DNA from: Stercorarius parasiticus
Lineage: Eukaryota; Chordata; Aves; Charadriiformes; Stercorariidae
DNA length: 64,000 nucleotides
Reading direction: 5' to 3'
NCBI GenBank assembly: GCA_013396915.1
Contig: VWZL01001352.1
Location: forward strand, 211,389 to 275,388
Positions 58,246 through 64,000 of this stretch are shown one piece after another; positions within the stretch are counted from its first letter, which is position 1; each line of letters opens with the position of its first letter. The position numbers and the translations under genes are program-made. A model generated the notes under the pieces. It made no database searches. It saw nothing but the letters and a program-made list of their open reading frames with translations, and was not told where the DNA came from.

Positions 58246-59548
58246 CATAGAAACATAGGATGGTTTGGGTTGGAAGGGACCTTAACGATCATCTAGTTCC
58301 AATGATCATCTAGTCCCAACCCCCTGCCATGAGCAGGGACACCTCCCACTAGACCAGGTTGCGCAAAGCCCCGTCCAGCCTGGCCTTGAACAGTTCCAGG
58401 GAAGGGGCATCCACAGCTTCTCCGGGCAGCCTGTTCCAGTGCCTCACCACCCTCACAATAAAGAATTTCTTCCTACTATCTAGTCTAAATTTCCCCTCTT
58501 TCAGTTTAAAACCCTTACCCCTCGTCCTATCGCTCCAATCCCTCATAAAGAATTCCTCCCCATCTCTCCTGTAGGCCCCCTGTAGGTACTGAAAGGCTGC
58601 TCTAAGGTCTCCTCAGAGCCTTCTCTTCTCCATGCTTAACAACCCCAATACTATCAGCCTGTCTTCATAGGAGAGGTGCTCCAGCTCTTTGATCAGCTTC
58701 ATGGCCCTCCTCTGGACCCATTCCAACAAGTCCATGTCCTTATGTTGGGGACTCCAGAGCTGCACACAGTACTCCAGGTGTGGTCTCATCAGAGCAGAGT
58801 AGAGGGGCAGAATCACCTCCCTCAGCCTCTGGCCGTGCTTTTGATGCAGCTGAGGATGCAGTTGGCTTTCTGGGCTGCGAGCTCACATTGCCAGCTCATG
58901 TTGAGTTTCTCATCCACAAACACCCCAAAGTCCTTCTTGGCAGGGCTGTTCTCAATCCATTCTTCGCCCAGCCTGTATTTGTCCTTGGGATTGCTGTGAC
59001 CCAGGTGAACTACCTTCCACTTGGCCTGATTGAACTTCATGAGGTTTGCACAGGCCCACCTCTCAAGTCTGTCCAAGTCCCTCTGGATAGCATCCCTTCC
59101 TGCCAGTGTGTCAAACACACCACATAGTTTGGTGTTGTCACCAAACTTGCTGAGTGTGCACTCAATACCACTGTCCATGTCACTGACAAAGATGTTAAAC
59201 AGCACTGGTCCCAGTACTGACCCCTGAGGAACGCCTTTCATCACTGGTTTCCATTTGGACATTGAGATGTTCACTGCAATCCTTTGAGTGTGGCCATCTA
59301 GCCAGTTCCTTATCCACCGAGTGGTCCATCCATCAAATCCATGCCTTTCCAATTTAGAGACCAGGATGTCATGCAGGACAGTGTCAAATGCTTTGCATAA
59401 ATCCAGGCAAATGACATCTGTTGCTCTCCCCTTATCTACCAATGCTGTAGCGCCATCGTAGGCGGCCATCAGATTTGCCAGACATGACTTGCCCTTGGTG
59501 AAGCCATGTTTGCTGTCACCAACCAGATGTTCAAGATATCTACAAGGG
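58246..59548 (-). mobile_element. CR1 LINE with RT core, inactivated
   Basis: Minus-strand CR1 covering the RT palm to the 3' end. The frame 58822-59469 gives motif A (CLDLCKAFD, Asp codon near 59401-59403), motif B ([10 protein letters not shown]) and motif C as FGDN at 59134-59145, where the second catalytic Asp has become Asn. Then come [20 protein letters not shown] and [20 protein letters not shown] frameshift near 58817-58821 moves to the next frame ([17 protein letters not shown]). An in-frame TGA follows EKRRL, and the tail ends ARLDGALRNLV. A 17-bp tandem duplication lies in the 3' UTR (58287-58320). It is dead by several lesions. Confidence 0.95.
58287..58320 (+). repeat. 17-bp tandem duplication inside CR1 3' UTR
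   Basis: GATCATCTAGTTCCAAT is followed directly by GATCATCTAGTCCCAAC. The usual CR1 3' UTR has this segment once. Confidence 0.9.
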
Positions 59549-60994
59549 CAGTAGATCTAATAGAAGACCAATAGAAGATCTGTGGCCAGGTTGGTAGCTG
59601 GATGTCAGGAGAAATGCTTTAAGGCATTTCAAATGGCACAAGCCATCCAGCTTCAGTGGCTGTGTTTGTTTAGACACCTAAATCTAGGTGCCTTGAATGT
59701 GGAGCTAAATGACAGTCAGAAATTGTAGATGCCACCAGTCAGCTTTAGAGGGTCTAGCCTGAAAAATAGTTGAGATGAATCACTTTGGTGCAATTGACCA
59801 GGGAGTCAACAGTCACTTCCTATGTTAGATTAAGTCAGCAGTGTAGATGTCACCTAATGTTCTCCCTTCATTATGCAGGAAGTCTACAGGATTAACTCAG
59901 CTGTGTAAATGTAAATCATAGTTGTCCACATTTGACTAGATGAATCCAACTCTGAACAGCTTATATGCCACTATTCATTTCATAGTAACATGTAAAAATA
60001 CCATTTTTCTTCAGATGGCTGTCCTGAAACTTCTATTTATTTCTTCCAGCATGTAATTTCCTATGCAGTCTTTTAAGTTTAAACAATCTCTTGAAAGGTC
60101 AGATGTCAACTATCTTGATCCATTTCAACATTTATAAAATGTGATGTTTAACATGGTTTCCTTATAAAACAAGCACCATAATTTTTACAAGAAATGCTTG
60201 CTGTATCAACCTCTGAAACACCAGCAATTCTGAACACAAGTGGCTTAACAAGGCCAGTTTTAAAGATATATATGTATTCTTCCCTAAATTATATGTAGCT
60301 GAGGGAATACATTTTATACACACAAGTCGTTGCTAAGGAAACAAACAGACGTCCAACAACTAAGTGCACTGCTCAGAACAAATATGTTCTACAGACACCA
60401 CTTCTATTCTAACAAAGAATCATAGCAAAGAAAACAAAATAGAAGTTGTAGAGACATTTCTTTTGAAGTGGAAAGCGGAGTAATGTGGTAATGTACACTT
60501 CAGGACCGGAGAAAGCATCATATAAAATAAAACAAGTTTAAATACCATATCCTGTTTTAAACTGTTGATTTTTATTCTTTAAATACAGCATGAAAGTTAT
60601 GAAATAGCAAGTTACAAAATACCTAAGAGGACTGTTGTGCATTTATAGTTGTATTTTAAAGTTGTAATTTTTACCTCAAGTAACTGTCTCAAATGTCACT
60701 AAATAAAAAAAAAATACAAATAAGCAATATTTTATCAGAATATATTTTTTGTTCTACATTTTAAGTGACTTTATACTGCCAGTCACTTTATCTACATAAA
60801 ATTCAAAATCTTTTTTCTCTCTGTGAAATGTTAAAGAAAGGAAGGAATAACAACTGCGTTAAACCCATTTCTGCCTCCTTCCTGACAGTTCCTCTTTTGG
60901 CAGATTCTCAGCCGTACCAAATTTGTTCATCAAAGTGACCATATCTATGTTAATGGGCTTGCGCTGGGTACAGGTGTCCAGATAGATGTACAGG
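59549..60994. other. DNA of mixed texture without recognised genes
   Basis: The first 400 bp are less AT-rich and include GTTTAGACACCTAAATCTAG. That segment recurs inverted as AGGTGTCTAAAC at 56525-56536 on the far side of the two CR1 copies. The remainder is AT-rich and featureless. Confidence 0.5.
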
Positions 60995-61580
60995 TGTAGC
61001 AGGGGACCTTCAGCAGTGGCCTCTGTGAGGAGAGGCCAGGGCTGCCCCAAGCCGGACACAGCCAGCTTCAGCCAGCTCCAACCAACCCATCACAGGGCAC
61101 AGCTGAGCCCCGTAGCCAAAATGGTGGCACCCCTGGGAAAGCATATTTAAGAAAGGGCAAAATGCTGCACAGGGAGTGGGGAGTGAGGAAAAATCTGTGA
61201 GAAACAGCCCTGCGAGCACCAAGATGAGAGAAGAAGGGGGAGAAAGTGCTGCAGGCACTGAATCAGAGATTATCCTGCAGCCCCTGGAGAAGACAACACT
61301 GGAGCAGATATCCACACTGCAGCCTGCGGAGGACTCCATGCTGCAGGAGCTGGGTATCTCCTGAAAGAACTGCAACCTGTGGAGAGACCATGCAGGAACA
61401 GATTTTCCCTGACAGGAACTGCAGCCCATGGAAGGACCCACACTGGAGCAGAGGAAAAGTGTGAGGAGAAAGAAGCACCAGAGAGGAGCTATTATGGACT
61501 GACAATAACCCCCTCTCTCCATCCCCCTGCACCACTCAGGGAGGGGTTGAGGGAGAGGAGTTAGGAATGAAGGAAACACA
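60995..61580 (+). mobile_element. LTR fragment with internal tandem repeats, 3'-truncated
   Basis: Begins TGTAGCAGGGGACCTTCAGC, then GTGGCCTCTGTGAGGAGAGG, AAGCCGGACACAGCC and a TATA-like CATATTTAAGAAAGGG near 61142-61157. Four degenerate units of about 50 bp (CTGCAGCCC-TGGA-GAC-ACTGGAGCAG) occupy 61240-61460. This is the usual order of a bird LTR: U3, TATA, then a repeat-bearing R/U5. The 3' end (polyadenylation signal and terminal CA) is absent beyond about 61580. The 189-codon minus-strand frame over it is antisense and not a gene. Confidence 0.8.
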
Positions 61581-61899
61581 GGAGTTCATCATCATTGTTA
61601 GGATATTCAGTAGGGGATCTAAGGCAATTTATTTGACTTCTTCCTGACCCGTTAGCAATACTTAACATCCACTGTAACACACCACTACAATTACAATTAC
61701 AAATTAAGTTAGTATATATATTACATTGCAGAGTATTGTCTCTGGCATCATATTAATGAAAAAAAAAATGCCAAAAAAAGACAGATGATGTATTTCTTTC
61801 ATTCATCTGTTTCTGAGTACATAATTGCAACCATAATGAACACCTAGAACACCTTAGACTTCAAAACTAAGAATATTGTGTGAATTCACCTGGAATTTA
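61581..61899. other. AT-rich DNA, nothing recognised
   Basis: An A run at about 61760-61768. No feature named. Confidence 0.6.
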
Positions 61900-62691
61900 A
61901 ACTGGTGAAAACTCACCAGGAATTTAAACTGACAAGTGATTTAAACGACAGTAAGAACAGTGTCTACTACTACATGAAGAGTAGAAAAATATGCAAAGAA
62001 AATATGGGCCATCTGCTGAACGGGACAAGTAATTTAGTGATGGCAAATACAAATAAAGTTGCAGTATTCAACTCTTTCTTTGCCAGACATCTCCTAGGAC
62101 TTTGTGCCTAGAGGCAGTATTCAAGGAGGAGAGGAACAACCAGTAGCGTGAGAGCCAGGGGTATCTTGAGAAATCTCTACCCATACAAGTCCATAGTATC
62201 AGATGGGATGCACCTGAAGGTCCTGAGAAAAGTATTAATATAATTTCTAGGCCACTATAATTTCTGAAAGGTTATGGAGCTCAGTAGAGCTCCACAAAGT
62301 GGAGGAAGGCAAGTGTGATGCATCAGAAAAGCAGAGATTATTGAGAGAACTACAGAATGGTCAGCATCACTTCATTCCTTGAGAAAATTATTAAGCCTTC
62401 TTGGAAGGCATTTATGATACCTGAGGAAGGTGCTTGGGAAGAGATATTTGCTCTTGGTAACTATATGTTTAACCAACCTGATTGCCTTGCATGAAAAAAT
62501 GACTAGATCTATGAATCAGAAGGAGAAAACCACTCTCATCAAGTTTTTGGATGACACCAAATTGAAAGGTGTCATCAATCCATTTGAAGATGAGGCTACC
62601 ATTCAGAGAAACCTGGACAGGCTAGAGGAAAAGACTAACAGGAACCTCATGAAATTCATCAGGGACATGTGTAAAGTCCTGCACTTGGGAC
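61900..62691 (+). mobile_element. Old CR1 LINE, left part (linker and RT region)
   Basis: Plus-strand decayed CR1. The frame 61905-62111 aligns with the linker seen at 57977-58130: YYYMKSRKICKENMGHLLNG, then NKVAVFNSFFA. Further right, fragments of the RT domain appear. Motif C is preserved as FLDD at 62544-62555, followed by ATIQRNLDRLEEKTNRNLMK and VLHLGQ. Motif A is not readable because of deletions and frameshifts. The sequence is interrupted at 62692 by a younger CR1 and resumes at 62874. Confidence 0.88.
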
Positions 62692-62873
62692 AAACTGCCT
62701 GCCCAAGGAGGTGGTTGAGTCACCATCCCTAGAGGTGTTTAAGAAATGTGTAGATTTGGCACTTGAGGGCATGATCTAGCGACAAAGATTGTAGGGGTTT
62801 TTTTTGTGTGTGTATGGTTGGACTCGATGATTTCAAAGGTCCTTTCCAACCATGAAGATTCTATGATTCTATA
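62692..62873 (+). mobile_element. Young short CR1 3' end nested in an old CR1
   Basis: CTGCCTGCCCAAGGAGGTGG, GAGTCACCATCCCTAGAGGT and GTTTAAGAAATGTG are the ORF2 tail. GGTTGGACTCGATGATTTCA, GGTCCTTTCCAACC and GATTCTATGATTCTATA are the 3' UTR. It is only about 180 bp and clearly less mutated than the surrounding copy. Confidence 0.92.
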
Positions 62874-63566
62874 ACTAATCCTTTCAGTAGTACATGCCGG
62901 GGACTAACTGACTCGGTAGCAGTTCTGTGGAAAGGACCTGGGGGTCCTGGGGAAGAGCTGGCAAAACATGAGACAGCAGCATGCTTTCACCATGCTGAAG
63001 GCCATCAGTATACTTTACTGTATCAACAAAAGCATAGCCAGTAAATAAAGGGAAGTGATTGTTTCTCTTTATCCTGCACATGTTAGACAACATCTGAAAT
63101 ACAACATTCAATTTCAGGCCCCCAGTAAAATAAAGCTGTTGATAAACACAGCAAGTTTAGTGGAGGACCAGAAGATGGCCAGAGGCTGGAGCCTCTGACA
63201 AAGACAGGCTGAGTGAAGTGGACTCCTTTATATTTGAGAGAGTGTGTGTGGGAGAAATAGCTGCCTTCCAGTAGGTAGGAGGAGGTTACTGAGAAGATGT
63301 AACGAGTCTTTTTATGGAGGCTTACAATAGGAGAATGAGACTCAGTGGTCATATATCAAAAAGGGAAGTTCTGACTGGAAGTAAAGAAAAAAGATTCATT
63401 ATCACAATAAACAAGCATTGGAACAGTTTACCCTGAAAGGTGATGGAGAGTTTGTCTTTTAATAATTGCTGGACAAATTCCTGAGCAAAATGGTATGAGA
63501 TTAACATTGATTGTGCTTTGAGTACAGGTTTAACTAGAGGGCTCCCTCAGATTCTATGATTCTATC
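62874..63566 (+). mobile_element. Old CR1 LINE, right part (ORF2 tail and 3' end)
   Basis: Continues the copy at 61900. ACATGCCGGGGACTAACTGA and GGAAAGGACCTGGGGGTCCT follow directly from the 'LHLG' segment in other CR1 copies. Next come GCATGCTTTCACCATGCTGA, a decayed ORF2 tail, CATTGGAACAGTTTACCCTG, and a terminal GATTCTATGATTCTATC at 63551-63567. Frameshifts and stops are frequent. Confidence 0.85.
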
Positions 63567-63567
63567 A

Positions 63568-64000
63568 TAGGACCAAGTATTATATCATCTTTATTTCTTA
63601 ATGTATCAAATTGGAGTGTTTGAGTTGGTATCTGTAAAAGCAAAGCAAACCAAAAATACTGCTACAGGTGGAACAGTTTCCCTCCCTCCTCTGTTTTGTT
63701 ACCCTAACAAAGTGTTTGATCACTCTTCAGTTACAGGCTTTTACTGCTTCCAATTTTCTTACTTAGTACAGCTGGTATTTGTTGCAATTTTAAAGTTTCA
63801 ACCCAGCAAGTAACCAGTGTAGAAAACCTAAGTGGTTTCAAATAATGGTATTTTTATTCTCTGGTAGGCATATTTTTAAAACCTCTTGGAGAGGGGGAAG
63901 TTATATTGTTAATCTTGCCAAAGAAACATTAGAAACTGTGACAACACAAGTAAAAATCCATTTTGGACTGTCAAAGGAGCACAGCTATAAGTGCTATCAG
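63568..64000. other. AT-rich DNA to window end
   Basis: A 70-codon plus-strand frame at 63601-63813 has no recognisable domain. Nothing else seen. Confidence 0.55.

Noticed and set aside
61010..61579. A 189-codon minus-strand frame
   Set aside because: It is antisense to the plus-strand LTR at 60995-61580. Its length reflects the GC-rich LTR.
2326..61580. A complete provirus between any two LTRs
   Set aside because: No gag, pol or env remnant is visible between LTRs, orientations differ, and CR1 and unique DNA fill the intervals. They are solo LTRs or fragments.
1..64000. tRNA, rRNA, CRISPR arrays, CpG island promoters
   Set aside because: I looked for cloverleaf-type segments, regularly spaced repeats and CpG clusters by eye and found none. 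A covariance-model scan was not possible here.

Overview
The window is AT-rich, CpG-poor, vertebrate-type non-coding DNA from a bird genome. The avian assignment rests on dense CR1 LINE fragments. These carry the CR1 3' signature (a 'GGTCCCTTCCAACC' motif followed by ATTCTATG-type repeats) and recognisable CR1 ORF2 reverse-transcriptase protein. Several solo LTRs of bird endogenous-retrovirus type support it. I found no cellular protein-coding exon, rRNA, tRNA, CRISPR array or operon I can defend. The ORFs longer than about 90 codons are mostly transposon-derived, antisense to transposons, artefacts of the N run, or chance frames.

Layout. 1-537: CR1 RT fragment on the minus strand, cut by the window edge. 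2326-3202: a solo LTR split by a CR1, with a perfect 5-bp target-site duplication. 3.2-10.8 kb: mostly unique AT-rich DNA with small palindromes and one candidate conserved non-coding block. 10.8-13.8 kb: a minus-strand LTR-type segment with internal tandem repeats, a CR1 fragment, and one copy of a dispersed repeat whose partner lies inverted at 50.6-51.1 kb. 13.8-22 kb: unique DNA plus an ancient palindromic MITE-like element. 22.0-24.8 kb: CR1 copies in both orientations, an AT-rich hairpin, a GC-rich block and a second MITE-like half. 24.8-31 kb: unique. 31.1-37.8 kb: CR1 copies (one ending in a long pentanucleotide microsatellite), a small assembly gap, a perfect 22-bp inverted repeat, and a GC-rich block of unknown origin. 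40.3-41.0 kb: a purine-rich tract abutting a solo LTR. 45-52.8 kb: two old CR1 fragments, an LTR, the second dispersed-repeat copy, and an LTR with a nested CR1. 56.6-59.5 kb: two tandemly arranged minus-strand CR1 elements, one containing an 872-base N gap. 61.0-63.6 kb: a 3'-truncated LTR and an old CR1 split by a younger CR1.

Nothing here works as a pathway. The organisation is a record of insertions: old CR1, then LTR elements, then younger CR1 copies nested inside both. Points most worth checking are the perfect 22-bp inverted repeat at 36.5 kb, the unexplained GC-rich block at 37.1-37.8 kb, the inverted dispersed repeat pair (13.4/50.9 kb), the ancient MITE pair, the nested-insertion chronology, and one protein-like 109-codon ORF at 15.2-15.5 kb. 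I do not see a convincing novel biological system.
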